32,992 nt of DNA from Hyphomonas sp. UBA5111 (lineage in GTDB: Bacteria > Pseudomonadota > Alphaproteobacteria > Caulobacterales > Hyphomonadaceae). The first letter of the stretch is position 1. Each line of letters starts with the position of its first letter. The position numbers and the translations under genes were made by a program. The DNA lies in contig DHZF01000027.1 of NCBI GenBank assembly GCA_002414505.1, positions 265-33,256 on the forward strand, written 5' to 3'. Positions 14,277 through 23,311 of this stretch are shown here, in pieces. The notes beneath the pieces were generated by a model. That model was not told the origin of the DNA, ran no database searches, and saw nothing but the letters and a program-made list of their open reading frames with translations.

Positions 14277-16448
14277 TCATTTCACGTCGCACAATTGCCG
14301 CGTCAGATAGGTGAATTCCAGCGCCGAGCGCTTGGCCCGCTCCTTCTGGTTCGCCGCTGCCGAGTGACCGCCATCAATATTCTCATAATAGTAGAAGGGC
14401 AGGCCAGCGGCCTCGAACTTCGCCGCCATCTTGCGGGCATGACCGGGATGGACCCGATCATCCTTAGTCGAGGTCACGAAGAAGGGCACTGGATAGTCCC
14501 GCGTGGCATCGAAATTCTGATAGGGCGAGATGGTCTCGAGGAATTTGCGCTCTTCCGCAACGTCTGGTGAGCCATACTCATCGACCCATGAGGCCCCTGC
14601 GAGCAACAGATGGTAGCGCATCATGTCGAGCAGCGGCACCTGAACGACGACCGCATTCCAGAGATCTGGCCGCTGGTTCAGCATGACGCCCATCAGCAGG
14701 CCGCCATTCGAGCCGCCCATGATGCCAAGATGCTTCGGCGAGGTAACGCCCCGCGCGACAAGATCTTCGCCGACCGAGATGAAGTCGTCATAGATGCGCT
14801 GACGTTTCTGTTTCAGGCCGGCCTGATGCCACTCCGGGCCAAACTCGCCGCCGCCTCGGATATTGGCGAGCACATAGGCACCGCCTTTTTCGAGCCAAAG
14901 CCGACCCGTAACCGGGCTGTAGGAGGGGTTCAGTGACACCTGGAAGCCGCCATAGCCGTAGAGAAGCGTCGGCGTGGTGCCGTCGAGCGGCAAATCAGCC
15001 TTGCTGACGAGGAAGTAGGGAATGCGCGTCCCGTCTTTCGACGTCGCGAAATGCTGCGTCACTTTCAGGCCGGTGGCGTCGAATTTCGGCGGCAGGCTTT
15101 TCAGCGTCGTCACATCCCCCGTCGCCGCATTGTAGGAGAGCAGCGAGTCCGGCGTCAGGAAGTCCTCGTAATTGATGAAGACCGTTTCTTCCTCATCGCT
15201 CGCAAAGGCGATGCTCGCCTGTCCCGTACCCGGCAGCGCAACAGTTTCGAGCGTCCAGCCAGCTTCCCCAGCCTCGGCCCGCATCACCTTGCCAACGGCC
15301 GTATCGCTAACGCCCAGCAGCAGCGCGCCCTTGGCGATGGACACGCCTTCGAGGGCCTGCGTTCCGCTCGGATGGAAAACGAGGGACACAGACGGCAATT
15401 CGCGGGTTTCCATGAAGGCATCGATGTTGAACGCAACCAGATCGCCGGACTTGAACGAAACGGCCTGGCCTGCCGGCGCCCAGTCTTCCTGCAACGAGAC
15501 CAGCAATTGTCCCTGATAGACGCCTTCCGGAGAGGATTTAGGTGGGATGGGCCATTGGACCGGATCAGTCTCGCCTTCCGGGAACCACCAATAGCGCGTC
15601 GTGAAGAAAGTGTCGGCCTGCGCAGCGCCCTGCAGGATACGCCCGTCCTCCAGTTCCAGCGCCATTGGCCAGACGCCCACATCATCGGCCTGGCCGCGGA
15701 TCAGCTCTTCAGCCGACTCCAGAGGCGCGCCGCGCTGCCAGCGCTTCACAATGAAGGGATAGCCCGATGCCGTCAGCGTGCCCTCGCCCCAATCGGTCGC
15801 GATCAGCAGCGTATCCGGGCTGGCCCAGGCGCCGCCCTGCTTGGCCTCCGGCGTCACGAACCCGTCTTCGACGAATTGCTTGGTCGACAGGTCAAATTCG
15901 CGCCGAATGACGGCGTCCTTGCCGCCATTCGACAGGGACACCATGCATTTATAGCCGGCATCGCTGCCCTTCGGGCGGAAACAGTCGGCCCCCTTGTAGA
16001 CCCAGTTCTTGCCTTCGGCATCGGCCAGCTGGTCGAAGTTCAGAACGGTTTCCCATTCGGGGGAGTCGGTTGCGTAGCTTTCCAGCGAGGTGCGGCGCCA
16101 CAGGCCCCGGACATGCGTGTCATCCTGCCAGAAATTGTAGACCATGCCGTCGCGGATCGTGCCGTAAGGAATACGCTCCGCCGAGGTCAGCGCTTCAACA
16201 GCCGCCTTCTCATAGGCCGCATAATTCGGGTCGGCCTGCAGTTCAGCAAGAGAGCGCTCATTCTGGCCGCGCACCCAGCTGAGCGCGGCGTCGCCTTCCA
16301 CGTCTTCCAGCCAGAGATACGGATCCTCGGCGGCGGCGTCCGAGGCGTGCGAAGAAGGAATTGTGTCTGCCAAAGGGGTCTCCGTTGGGGCTTGGGTTCC
16401 GCAGGCCACAAGGGCGAGGAGGCTGAGCGGAGCGAAATATTTGCGCAT
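14277..16448 (-). CDS. Prolyl oligopeptidase family serine peptidase (S9A), lipoprotein
   Basis: The 723-residue protein begins with a lipoprotein signal (MRKYFAPLSLLALVAC, C16). Residues about 40-440 form the beta-propeller and about 450-723 the alpha/beta-hydrolase domain. The catalytic triad is visible: S580 in GGSNGGL, D664 in TKDDRVHPGH and H695 in DGGHSAAA. YGYGGFQVSLNPSY and ANIRGGGEFG are further S9A hallmarks. It would cut short peptides after proline, here from a membrane-anchored periplasmic or surface position, suggesting peptide scavenging. GGAGAG lies 6 bp upstream of the start. Confidence 0.93.
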   Translation of the reverse strand: MRKYFAPLSLLALVACGTQAPTETPLADTIPSSHASDAAAEDPYLWLEDVEGDAALSWVRGQNERSLAELQADPNYAAYEKAAVEALTSAERIPYGTIRDGMVYNFWQDDTHVRGLWRRTSLESYATDSPEWETVLNFDQLADAEGKNWVYKGADCFRPKGSDAGYKCMVSLSNGGKDAVIRREFDLSTKQFVEDGFVTPEAKQGGAWASPDTLLIATDWGEGTLTASGYPFIVKRWQRGAPLESAEELIRGQADDVGVWPMALELEDGRILQGAAQADTFFTTRYWWFPEGETDPVQWPIPPKSSPEGVYQGQLLVSLQEDWAPAGQAVSFKSGDLVAFNIDAFMETRELPSVSLVFHPSGTQALEGVSIAKGALLLGVSDTAVGKVMRAEAGEAGWTLETVALPGTGQASIAFASDEEETVFINYEDFLTPDSLLSYNAATGDVTTLKSLPPKFDATGLKVTQHFATSKDGTRIPYFLVSKADLPLDGTTPTLLYGYGGFQVSLNPSYSPVTGRLWLEKGGAYVLANIRGGGEFGPEWHQAGLKQKRQRIYDDFISVGEDLVARGVTSPKHLGIMGGSNGGLLMGVMLNQRPDLWNAVVVQVPLLDMMRYHLLLAGASWVDEYGSPDVAEERKFLETISPYQNFDATRDYPVPFFVTSTKDDRVHPGHARKMAAKFEAAGLPFYYYENIDGGHSAAANQKERAKRSALEFTYLTRQLCDVK

Positions 16449-16570
16449 GGTCTCTCCGGGGTCGGTAAGTCTTCATGGGTTAACTGGGCTGGACGAAAAA
16501 GAATTCCAGTTCTGTCACCCTAATCGACCAAATCCCGCCCCGGAAGGTGGCACAATGGCATCCTGGGAAA

Positions 16571-17152
16571 TTATCCAACCCGTTCAAAAGTGATGCGTTC
16601 CACCAGCAGCGCGCGCGACTTTTCAGGCACAACCGGCCGGATGGCGAAATAGTCAAATCCCTGATCGCCGATATGGTCAGGCACGACATATTCGAAACTG
16701 AAATCCTCGAACCCCTGGGCAAGGTCAAAGACCTGCCAGCCCGAATCTCCGTCCCGGCCAACCGAATAGTTTACCTTGGCCTGCATCGCGCCCTTCTGGT
16801 CAGCTGGCCGCATGCGGACCGTGCACCGGATGCGCCGTCCGGAAAACTGGACTTCAAGATCGCTGGCGAGACGGAAATGCGGCCCCTCTTCCGGGTCCGG
16901 CCCAAGCAGGCCTGCCTGCGCTTCGATATAGAGCAGATAGTCCCCGTCGCTGTCCCGCGCGAGTTCAGTGGTTGCGTCTCCGCCCGCCAGCACCTTGTTC
17001 AGGAATTCCCCGTCAACCGTGATCAGGTCATAATTGGACCCGTCCCCCGTCACCGCTCCATCCGGCAGGCGGCCAATGGCCGGCCAGATGGCCAGCACGA
17101 CCATGCCCAGGGCAAGCAGAAGGGCCAGGGGGAAGAAGATCCGGTCTTTCAT
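16571..17152 (-). CDS. Membrane-anchored hypothetical protein with beta-rich periplasmic domain
   Basis: The 193-residue protein has one N-terminal hydrophobic helix (about 5-26) followed by a soluble region of alternating strands (YDLITVDGEFLNKV, DYLLYIEAQAG, LEVQFSGRRIRCTVRMR). The pattern of short strands and the ending LLVERITFERVG hint at a jelly-roll or carbohydrate-binding-like fold, but I do not recognise a family. The ribosome-binding site is poor. It ends 122 bp before the start of the peptidase lipoprotein gene on the same strand; co-transcription is possible. Confidence 0.65.
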   Translation of the reverse strand: MKDRIFFPLALLLALGMVVLAIWPAIGRLPDGAVTGDGSNYDLITVDGEFLNKVLAGGDATTELARDSDGDYLLYIEAQAGLLGPDPEEGPHFRLASDLEVQFSGRRIRCTVRMRPADQKGAMQAKVNYSVGRDGDSGWQVFDLAQGFEDFSFEYVVPDHIGDQGFDYFAIRPVVPEKSRALLVERITFERVG

Positions 17153-17284
17153 GGAGGGGAGAACTCTTTCACAGTTCGGCGGTGGGAGCCGCTAGCCAAG
17201 GACTGGCACTCCTGTTAGCAGGAAGCCGAACGGTTTGGCGAGCCGTAGACGCCGTCTTGCATGAAATTAACGGGGGCGAGTTCC

Positions 17285-18427
17285 ATGTCGAAATCGGCAT
17301 TGCGGCGCCGGGCCAAGGAGGCGCGTCACTGGCTGTTTGAAGCCTGCTTCCCGCTCTGGAGCGAGCGCGGCGTCAGCGAATCCGGCCTGTTTCGTGAAAT
17401 GTTGTCCCTCGACCACATGCCTGTGGCGGAAGAGTTCACACGCGTACGTGTCCAGGCCCGGCAGACCTTTGTTTTCGCACAGGCCGCCCTGCTGGGCTGG
17501 AAACCCGACACGGCCCGCGACCTGGTGCAACAGGGTGTGCGCACATTGAGCGGCCTTGCCCGCCGGGAAGATGGCCTCGTCGGCCATAGCATCAAGGCGG
17601 ATGCCAGCGGCTTGGCCGATGATAGGCCGGACCTCTACGATCTCGCCTTTACGCTCTATGCGCTCGCCGTCTCCAGCCAGGCACTGGAAGATGGCAGCGG
17701 TGCGATTGCGTCGGCGCGCGCCTTGCTTGACGCGCTGGACCGACGCCTGAAGGACCGGACGAAGGGGGGGTATGCCGAAACCCTGCCGCCCCCCTCCCGT
17801 CGGTCCCAGAACCCGCACATGCACCTGCTGGAAGCCAGTCTCGCCCTGCACCGGGCAGACCCTGAAGGCGGTCATCTGGCGCGCGCCAGCCACCTCATCA
17901 CCCTGTTTCATGAGAAGTTCACGGCCGGCCCCGGCGGTCTGCTGGGCGAAGTCTTCGCCCCGGACTGGAGCGAAGGCCCGGGCGACGCCGCCCGGATCGT
18001 GGAGCCCGGCCATCAATTCGAATGGGTCTGGTTGCTCAACACCTATGCCGAGGCCATCGGCGAGCCCATGGCGCCCATCGCAGGCCGTCTCTACAGCTTT
18101 GCCGCCAGCACGCTGGACGAGGATGGCCGCGCCCTGCTGGAAGTGAGCCGGGAGGGTATCCCGCACGATGCCGGCCGGCGCAGCTGGTCGCAATCGGAAG
18201 CGCTGAAAGCCCATCTCGTCATGCTGGAAATGACCAATGATGACGCCATCGCCGCGGCCGCCTGCCAGAGCTTCGACATATTGATGGACGAGCATCTGAC
18301 GCCCGAAGGCGGCTGGATCGAACAGTATGATGGCGATGGTCATATCGTCTCGACCACCATGCCCGCCTCGACCGGATATCATGTGGCGCTCGCCTTTTCA
18401 GAGCTGATCCGCGTCATGGACGCTTGA
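17285..18427 (+). CDS. AGE family epimerase/isomerase
   Basis: The ATG at 17285 with a purine-rich GGGGGCGAG upstream gives 380 residues; an in-frame ATG at 17261 has no ribosome-binding site. The (alpha/alpha)6-barrel family of N-acylglucosamine 2-epimerases and mannose isomerases is shown by [56 protein letters not shown] and [12 protein letters not shown]. The conserved His residues in the PHMHL, PGHQFEW and TGYHVA motifs are those this family uses. It may interconvert mannose and fructose or their phosphates; the exact sugar cannot be told. gpmA follows 55 bp later. Confidence 0.85.
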   Translation: MSKSALRRRAKEARHWLFEACFPLWSERGVSESGLFREMLSLDHMPVAEEFTRVRVQARQTFVFAQAALLGWKPDTARDLVQQGVRTLSGLARREDGLVGHSIKADASGLADDRPDLYDLAFTLYALAVSSQALEDGSGAIASARALLDALDRRLKDRTKGGYAETLPPPSRRSQNPHMHLLEASLALHRADPEGGHLARASHLITLFHEKFTAGPGGLLGEVFAPDWSEGPGDAARIVEPGHQFEWVWLLNTYAEAIGEPMAPIAGRLYSFAASTLDEDGRALLEVSREGIPHDAGRRSWSQSEALKAHLVMLEMTNDDAIAAAACQSFDILMDEHLTPEGGWIEQYDGDGHIVSTTMPASTGYHVALAFSELIRVMDA

Positions 18428-18482
18428 ACCGCGGCGTTTTTGCCCCGAAAAGGGCCCGGAACTGATCAAGAAGGAAATATTC

Positions 18483-19196
18483 ATGCCCAGACTAGCTCTC
18501 GTCCGCCACGGCCAGTCCGAATGGAATCTGCAAAACCGGTTCACTGGCTGGTGGGACGCCGACCTGACCGAGAAGGGCGAAGCCGAAGCAAAGAAATCCG
18601 GCGACTTGCTCAAGGCGTGCGATGCCGATTTCCGCGCCGCCTTTACCAGCGTCCAGACGCGCGCCATTCGCACGCTCTGGCTGGCGCTGACGGAAATGGA
18701 CCGCGTCTGGCTGCCCGTGACCAAGCATTGGCGCCTCAATGAGCGCCATTATGGCGGCCTGACCGGGCTCGACAAGGCCGAGACCGCGGCCAAGCATGGC
18801 GACGAGCAGGTCCATATCTGGCGCCGCTCCTATGACATCCCGCCGCCGCCCCTTGAGGCCGGCAGCGAGTTCGATCTCTCGGCCGACCCGCGCTACAAGG
18901 GCATCGACATTCCCAACACCGAAAGCTTGAAGCTGACGCTGGAACGCGTCCTGCCCTATTGGGAAGAGGCGATCACGCCGGTCCTGAAGTCAGGCACGGA
19001 TGTCGTCATCGCCGCGCATGGCAATTCGCTGCGTGCGCTGGTGAAACATCTCTTCCAGGTGCCAGACGAGTCCATTACTGGGATCGAGATTCCGACCGGC
19101 AATCCGCTCTACATCGAGCTCGACGATGATCTGAAGCCAATTTCGGTCCGTTATCTGGATGCAGAACGCGGCAAGCCGCTTCCGGAACTGCCATGA
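18483..19196 (+). CDS. gpmA: 2,3-bisphosphoglycerate-dependent phosphoglycerate mutase
   Basis: This glycolytic enzyme interconverts 2- and 3-phosphoglycerate. The 237-residue protein has the catalytic [10 protein letters not shown] (H9 is the phosphorylated histidine), [24 protein letters not shown] (E87) and [10 protein letters not shown] (H179), all hallmarks of dPGM. The length fits. AAGGAA lies about 7 bp upstream. The stop overlaps the next gene in ATGA, so the deaminase gene is probably translationally coupled to it. Confidence 0.95.
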   Translation: MPRLALVRHGQSEWNLQNRFTGWWDADLTEKGEAEAKKSGDLLKACDADFRAAFTSVQTRAIRTLWLALTEMDRVWLPVTKHWRLNERHYGGLTGLDKAETAAKHGDEQVHIWRRSYDIPPPPLEAGSEFDLSADPRYKGIDIPNTESLKLTLERVLPYWEEAITPVLKSGTDVVIAAHGNSLRALVKHLFQVPDESITGIEIPTGNPLYIELDDDLKPISVRYLDAERGKPLPELP

Positions 19197-19648
19197 GCCT
19201 GCGCCCGTCCCGGCGGCGCGACCGGCGCATGATGGGACGGGCCCACAGCCTCGCCCGGCTGAACCACGGCCTGACCGGCGTGAACCCCTCGGTTGGCTGC
19301 ATCATTCTCGATCGTGAAGGCCATGTCGTGGGCGCAGGCGTCACCGGCCTTGGCGGCCGGCCGCATGCAGAAGAAATCGCTCTGGAAGAGGCGGGCGAGG
19401 CGGCGCGTGGCGGCACAGCCTATGTGACGCTGGAACCATGCCGTGAACGGTCTCAGAGCGGCAAATCCTGCTCCGTGAAATTGCTGGAAGCGGGCATTGC
19501 CCGCGTTGTCTGCGCGGTCGAGGACCCGCACCCTGTCGCCAATGGCGGCATCCGCGCCCTCAGGGACGCCGGCATTCACGTCCAGATCGGCCTCGGCCAG
19601 CGTGAAAGCCAGCGCCTCTACCGCAGATTCTTCGAAACCGTGCTCTAG
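19193..19648 (+). CDS. Stand-alone RibD-type pyrimidine deaminase domain protein
   Basis: The 151-residue protein is the cytidine-deaminase-like zinc domain of riboflavin enzyme Rib[24 protein letters not shown] (H58 zinc ligand, E60 catalytic) and [14 protein letters not shown] (C83 and C93 ligands). RibD normally continues with a reductase domain of about 200 residues, which is absent here; the frame ends in ETVL with a clean stop. It could supply the deaminase step of riboflavin synthesis with a separate reductase or be a paralogue with another substrate. It overlaps gpmA by 4 bp, and its stop overlaps that of the convergent glycosyltransferase. Confidence 0.82.
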   Translation: MSLRPSRRRDRRMMGRAHSLARLNHGLTGVNPSVGCIILDREGHVVGAGVTGLGGRPHAEEIALEEAGEAARGGTAYVTLEPCRERSQSGKSCSVKLLEAGIARVVCAVEDPHPVANGGIRALRDAGIHVQIGLGQRESQRLYRRFFETVL

Positions 19649-20694
19649 CGGGCAAACGGCCCGGCATGGGCGATGATCTTTTCGTAGAATGCCACCGAAT
19701 CCCGCTGGAACGCCGCCTTGTTGAATTGCTGCTCATAGGAGGCGCGGCCTCCCTCGACGAGTTTCGCCGCCAGCGCCTTGTCCGAGATCACCCGGCTGAG
19801 CGCCGTGGCAAGCGCGTCGACATCATTCTTCGGGATCAGCAGCCCGTTCACTTCATTCTTCACATAAGCCGCCGGGCCAACCGCATCCGCCGCCACCAGC
19901 GGACGGGACGCCGCCCAGGCATCAACGGTCACCGTGCCGAACGGCTCGTAGCGGGACGGGAAGGCCACCACATCGCAGGCCGCGAGCAGCGCGCCGCGGT
20001 CATTGCGCCAGCCTAGGAAGCGAACCCGGTCGTCGAGGCCGAGCTTGGTGCATTGTGCTTTCAACTCTGCCTCAATCGGGCCATCACCCGCAATCCAGAC
20101 ATACAGGCCCGGCACTTTTGCCGTCGCATCAAGCAGCGTGTCGAGGCCCTTCTTCTCGTGCAGGCGCGCGAGCGCGAGGGCAACCGGCGCATCCTCCGGC
20201 GTATCCAGCGCCGCACGGCTGGCCGGATCGGTGCCTTCAAAGTCTGCATAGGTATGGATGATGGCGGAGCGATCGTCCGGAACGCCCTGCTCGCGGATAT
20301 GGCGCAGCAGGTCGATGGTCAGGCCGACATGCCATTCGCAATTCACAAAGCGCGCGAGCTTGTAATAGCCGCCATACCAGCCAATCGACCGGTTGCGGTA
20401 TTCCTTTGGCGCGTATTGCCCGGCGCGGCCCATCCAGTATTCGATGACATCCGGCTTGAAGACCTTGATCGCGTCGCCAATCACGCGCCGCGTCGGGAAG
20501 GGCCAGGTATTGTTAAAGGCGGCCACATCCACGCCAATCCCGGACTCGCGGAATTTCTGGACGCGGAACGGGTTGTCCGGGCGCGTGACCACATGCTGGG
20601 TCAAACCGGCCTCTGCCAGCGCCAACACGGATTCCAGCATGATGTTCTCTGCGCCGCCCTCTTTCGCGCCCGCCATCACGTGCATGATCCGCAT
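19645..20694 (-). CDS. Family 4 glycosyltransferase (GT-B)
   Basis: The 349-residue protein begins MRIMHVMAGAKEGGAENI, the typical glycine-rich start of GT4 enzymes, and its C-terminal half carries ALARLHEKKGLDTLLDA, WIAGDGPIEAEL, VRFLGWRNDRGALLAACD and the donor-binding SRYEPFGTVTVDAWAA (E-x7-type motif). It would transfer a sugar to a glycan or lipid acceptor; no surface-polysaccharide cluster is next to it, so the acceptor is unknown. AAGGAA lies 7 bp before the start. The stop overlaps the convergent deaminase stop in a CTAG. Confidence 0.88.
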   Translation of the reverse strand: MRIMHVMAGAKEGGAENIMLESVLALAEAGLTQHVVTRPDNPFRVQKFRESGIGVDVAAFNNTWPFPTRRVIGDAIKVFKPDVIEYWMGRAGQYAPKEYRNRSIGWYGGYYKLARFVNCEWHVGLTIDLLRHIREQGVPDDRSAIIHTYADFEGTDPASRAALDTPEDAPVALALARLHEKKGLDTLLDATAKVPGLYVWIAGDGPIEAELKAQCTKLGLDDRVRFLGWRNDRGALLAACDVVAFPSRYEPFGTVTVDAWAASRPLVAADAVGPAAYVKNEVNGLLIPKNDVDALATALSRVISDKALAAKLVEGGRASYEQQFNKAAFQRDSVAFYEKIIAHAGPFAR

Positions 20695-20823
20695 CTGCCG
20701 TTCCTTTCAGTGTCCAACAAGTTCTGACCGAGCGCATACCCATTATCACCAGCTGCGGCAAACGCTCCTTGGCAGTGCGGGATGAAATGCCTACAGACAG
20801 GGGCCGAACACAATGAAAGCCGT

Positions 20824-21822
20824 ATGCCCATGTCCGATTATCGCCTCTTCGGCGCAGATACCTCGCCCTATTCCCAGAAAGTGCGGTCGTTCCTGCGCTA
20901 CAAGAATATCGATTTCGACTGGGTCTCCCGCTCACGCGAGAACGAAGAAGAGTTCCAGGCATTGGCCCAGGTCGCGTCTGTGCCGCTGCTGGTCTCTCCC
21001 ACCCGCAAGGCCAACCAGGATTCGACAGCGATCATCTCCGCCCTTGAGGAAGATCATCCCGAACCGTCCGCCGTGCCGGATGATGTCGCAACCTCCATGC
21101 TCGCGCTGATCCTCGAAGACTATGCCGATGAGTGGCTGAACAAGATCATGTTCCTCGAACGCTGGAGCCAGAAGCCCGACCGCGAAGACGCTGCCCTGCG
21201 TGTGCTGGTCCAGCTCTATGGCGGCAAACGCCCCCGCGCCTACAAGAAGGCCCAGAAGCAGATCGCAGACCGTATGGCGGATCGCCTGTCCCTGGTCGGC
21301 GCCGACAGCGGCAATGCCGATGTGCTGCAGGCCTCATTCGAGCGGTTCTCCACCCTGCTCAATACGCATCTGACCGACCATCTCTATATCTTCGGCGGTC
21401 GTCCGTCGGCGGCAGATTTCGCGCTGGCCGCGCAGTTCCAGCAGATGATGATGGACAAGACCCCGGCCAAATGGCTGACCAAGCATGCGCCCTTCGTGGT
21501 CGCATGGATCGAAAACATGGAAGACCCCAAGCCAGGCGCGCCTTTCACCGCGCTGGAAGAGCTGGCGCCGACTCTGACGCCGCTCTTTGCCGAGGAAGTC
21601 TCGAAAACCTATCTGCCCTGGGCCAAGGCCAATTCCAAAGCCGCCGAGCGCGGTGACAAGGACGTGTCGGCCTCCGTCGAAGGCGGGAATTTCGCCCAGA
21701 CCACGCAGAATTATGCGGCCCGGGCCTATGATTCCGTCCGCAAGGCCGTGGGCTCTTCGCTCAGCGACGACGCCCTGAAGAGCTTCCTGTCAGACGCCGG
21801 CTGCGCCAAATTCTTCAGCTAG
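20824..21822 (+). CDS. Glutathione S-transferase family protein, long form
   Basis: About 330 residues. The N-terminal thioredoxin-like domain opens YRLFGADTSPYSQKVRSFL, with SPYSQK at the glutathione site, followed by VASVPLLVS and QDSTAIISALE, the usual cis-Pro and Ser glutathione-binding motifs. A helical C-terminal GST domain follows with LYIFGGRPSAADFALAAQF. It then extends about 100 residues beyond a normal GST. The start is uncertain between 20824 (GAAAG 4 bp upstream) and 20830. Substrate unknown. A strong terminator lies 28 bp after the stop. Confidence 0.83.
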   Translation: MPMSDYRLFGADTSPYSQKVRSFLRYKNIDFDWVSRSRENEEEFQALAQVASVPLLVSPTRKANQDSTAIISALEEDHPEPSAVPDDVATSMLALILEDYADEWLNKIMFLERWSQKPDREDAALRVLVQLYGGKRPRAYKKAQKQIADRMADRLSLVGADSGNADVLQASFERFSTLLNTHLTDHLYIFGGRPSAADFALAAQFQQMMMDKTPAKWLTKHAPFVVAWIENMEDPKPGAPFTALEELAPTLTPLFAEEVSKTYLPWAKANSKAAERGDKDVSASVEGGNFAQTTQNYAARAYDSVRKAVGSSLSDDALKSFLSDAGCAKFFS

Positions 21823-21849
21823 GCGGACCGGTCCGCCATCAGACAAATG

Positions 21850-21885
21850 AAAAGCGGCGCGCCCTTCAGGACGCGCCGCTTTTTT
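21850..21885. terminator. Bidirectional Rho-independent terminator
   Basis: AAAGCGGCGCG (21851-21861) pairs perfectly with CGCGCCGCTTT (21872-21882) around a 10-nt loop, with a T-run after it on the plus strand and an A-run before it. It sits between the ends of the GST gene and the convergent lipoprotein gene and serves both. Confidence 0.9.
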
Positions 21886-21901
21886 ATGGAATATCCTGAA
21901 A

Positions 21902-22279
21902 TCAGGAACCGGACAGATTGTTTTCGACCGGTGCGGGGTTCAGCACTTCGAGCCGGGCCTGCGTATTTTGCCCCTCGGAGATCAGGCGCTCCCCCTTGCG
22001 GATATCGGCCTCGGCGTCGGCGACCTTGTCCTCGCCCTTGCGAAGCGCCTGACGGGCCTTGCGGACCATTTCCTCGCCCTTTTCCAGATCCTTGTTGCCT
22101 TCCGCCATGAGTTTCTCGCCTTTGCGGATGTCCTTCCCGGCCTTGTTCCATGTCTTCAGTTCTTTCCGATCAAGATCGGGAACAGACATGTTGGCAGAGA
22201 CGGCCGGAGCGGCAGCCGCGGAAGCGCAGGCGCCAAGCAGGGTGAGTGCGGCGAGACCGGCGATGAGGTGAGTTTTCAT
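21902..22279 (-). CDS. Coiled-coil lipoprotein made of four 14-residue repeats
   Basis: The ATG at 22279, with GGAG 8 bp upstream, gives 125 residues and a lipoprotein signal (MKTHLIAGLAALTLLGAC, C18). Residues 49-104 are four tandem 14-residue units, each with the core K-G-E at the same place (53-55, 67-69, 81-83, 95-97): KDIRKGEKLMAEGN, KDLEKGEEMVRKAR, QALRKGEDKVADAE, ADIRKGERLISEGQ. Fourteen residues equal two heptads, so a long amphipathic helix or trimeric coiled coil is expected. I do not recognise the family; an envelope-spacer role similar to Lpp is only an inference. It is divergent from a LysR gene. Confidence 0.78.
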   Translation of the reverse strand: MKTHLIAGLAALTLLGACASAAAAPAVSANMSVPDLDRKELKTWNKAGKDIRKGEKLMAEGNKDLEKGEEMVRKARQALRKGEDKVADAEADIRKGERLISEGQNTQARLEVLNPAPVENNLSGS

Positions 22280-22325
22280 TGTCGTTTCTCCTTGATCTGA
22301 CAGACAGCCTAGATAGGGAGTTACG

Positions 22326-22348
22326 TTAAATTGAGATAACGAATTTAA
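22326..22348. promoter_or_regulatory. LysR-type binding site (T-N11-A palindrome)
   Basis: TTAAATT (22326-22332), nine bases, then AATTTAA (22342-22348) form a perfect 7-bp inverted repeat containing the T-N11-A spacing that LysR-type regulators bind. It lies 25 bp before the LysR gene start and 46 bp before the divergent lipoprotein start, the usual place for autoregulation and activation of the divergent gene. Confidence 0.65.
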
Positions 22349-22373
22349 TCGATGCTTGAAATCGGAATATTGA

Positions 22374-23249
22374 ATGATTGATATTGAAGTCGCGCGCACC
22401 TTCCTGGCGGTCATCGAAACCGGTACGTTTCAGGGGGCCGCCGACAAGGTGAATGTCACTCAGTCCACGGTCAGCGCCCGGATCCGCACATTGGAAGACC
22501 GTCTTGGGCAGCGTGTCTTTGCCCGATCCAAGGCGGGGGCCCAGCTGACCTCGCACGGATATCATTTCGAACGCTATGCAAGAACGATTGTCCGCGCCTG
22601 GGAACAGGGCCGCCAGCAGGCCGGCATTCCGGAAACTTTCGAGGACATGCTGATCCTCGGCGGACAGTACAATCTCTGGGACCGGTTCCTCTCACAGGCC
22701 CTCGTCGAGATGCAAACCCGGATGCACACTGTGGCGTTCAAGGCGGAGGCCGGAACGCCGCTTGCCCTGTCCCGCCTCCTGTCCGAAGGCCTTCTGGATA
22801 TCGCCGTGCTTCATCAACCTCGCCTACGGACCGATATCGAGGTGGAGCATCTGATGGATGACGACCTCATCATGGTGACCACTGATCCAGCCGGAGGCTT
22901 CGAAGACAGGTATATCTATGTCGATTGGGGCGACGAGTACCGGGACCGGCATGCGCAGACCCTGCCGAAACTGATGGAACCGCGAACCACAGTCGCGCTG
23001 GGCTTTTTTGGTCCGTCCTTCCTGATCGCAAGCGAGGCCGCCGGTTATCTGCCCCGCCGGCTGGTCGAGACACATCTGGCGAAAGGATTCCTCTTCGAGG
23101 CCAGGGATGTTCCGGCCATCACCTATCCCGTTTTTGCCGCCTATCAGTCTGAATCCAACACCGATGCGATCCAGCCTGCGCTGCAAATCCTGCGGGAAAA
23201 GGCCGCCGTCACGCTGGCAGGAAATCTGGCGCCACACTTCTGGGTCTGA
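22374..23249 (+). CDS. LysR family transcriptional regulator
   Basis: The 291-residue protein has the N-terminal winged helix-turn-helix: MIDIEVARTFLAVIETGTF, AADKVNVTQSTVSARIRTLE and LGQRVFARSKAG. The rest is the two-lobed effector-binding domain. The effector is not evident. The adjacent palindrome and the divergent coiled-coil lipoprotein gene suggest that gene as its target. The effector domain has several non-canonical stretches (YIYVDWGDEYRDRHAQ), so it is probably not a close relative of well-studied members. A terminator follows. Confidence 0.9.
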   Translation: MIDIEVARTFLAVIETGTFQGAADKVNVTQSTVSARIRTLEDRLGQRVFARSKAGAQLTSHGYHFERYARTIVRAWEQGRQQAGIPETFEDMLILGGQYNLWDRFLSQALVEMQTRMHTVAFKAEAGTPLALSRLLSEGLLDIAVLHQPRLRTDIEVEHLMDDDLIMVTTDPAGGFEDRYIYVDWGDEYRDRHAQTLPKLMEPRTTVALGFFGPSFLIASEAAGYLPRRLVETHLAKGFLFEARDVPAITYPVFAAYQSESNTDAIQPALQILREKAAVTLAGNLAPHFWV

Positions 23250-23253
23250 ATAC

Positions 23254-23291
23254 AAAAACGGCGCGCCCATCTCTGGACGCGCCGTTCTTTT
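23254..23291. terminator. Bidirectional Rho-independent terminator
   Basis: AACGGCGCG (23257-23265) pairs with CGCGCCGTT (23278-23286), flanked by an A-run and a T-rich run (TTCTTTT). It lies between the ends of the LysR gene and the convergent Hsp20 gene. Its stem core GGCGCG/CGCGCC is nearly the same as in the terminator at 21850-21885. Confidence 0.85.
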
Positions 23292-23311
23292 ATCGGGTCA
23301 GCACTCTGCTT

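Noticed and set aside
15051..16523. 490-residue open frame opposite the prolyl oligopeptidase gene
   Set aside because: Shadow frame; the minus-strand protein has a full catalytic triad and lipobox.
16551..16566. Sigma-54-like TGGCAC upstream of the peptidase gene region
   Set aside because: The -12 TTGC element is missing at the required spacing, and the orientation does not fit a nearby gene.
17174..17231. GTTCGGC ... GCCGAAC inverted repeat before the AGE gene, checked as a possible tRNA or hairpin RNA
   Set aside because: Only 7-bp arms with a long spacer; no tRNA T-loop or anticodon arm could be drawn and no terminator follows.
17267..18382. 371-residue open frame opposite the AGE epimerase gene
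   Set aside because: Shadow frame with no recognisable domain; the plus-strand protein has all AGE motifs.
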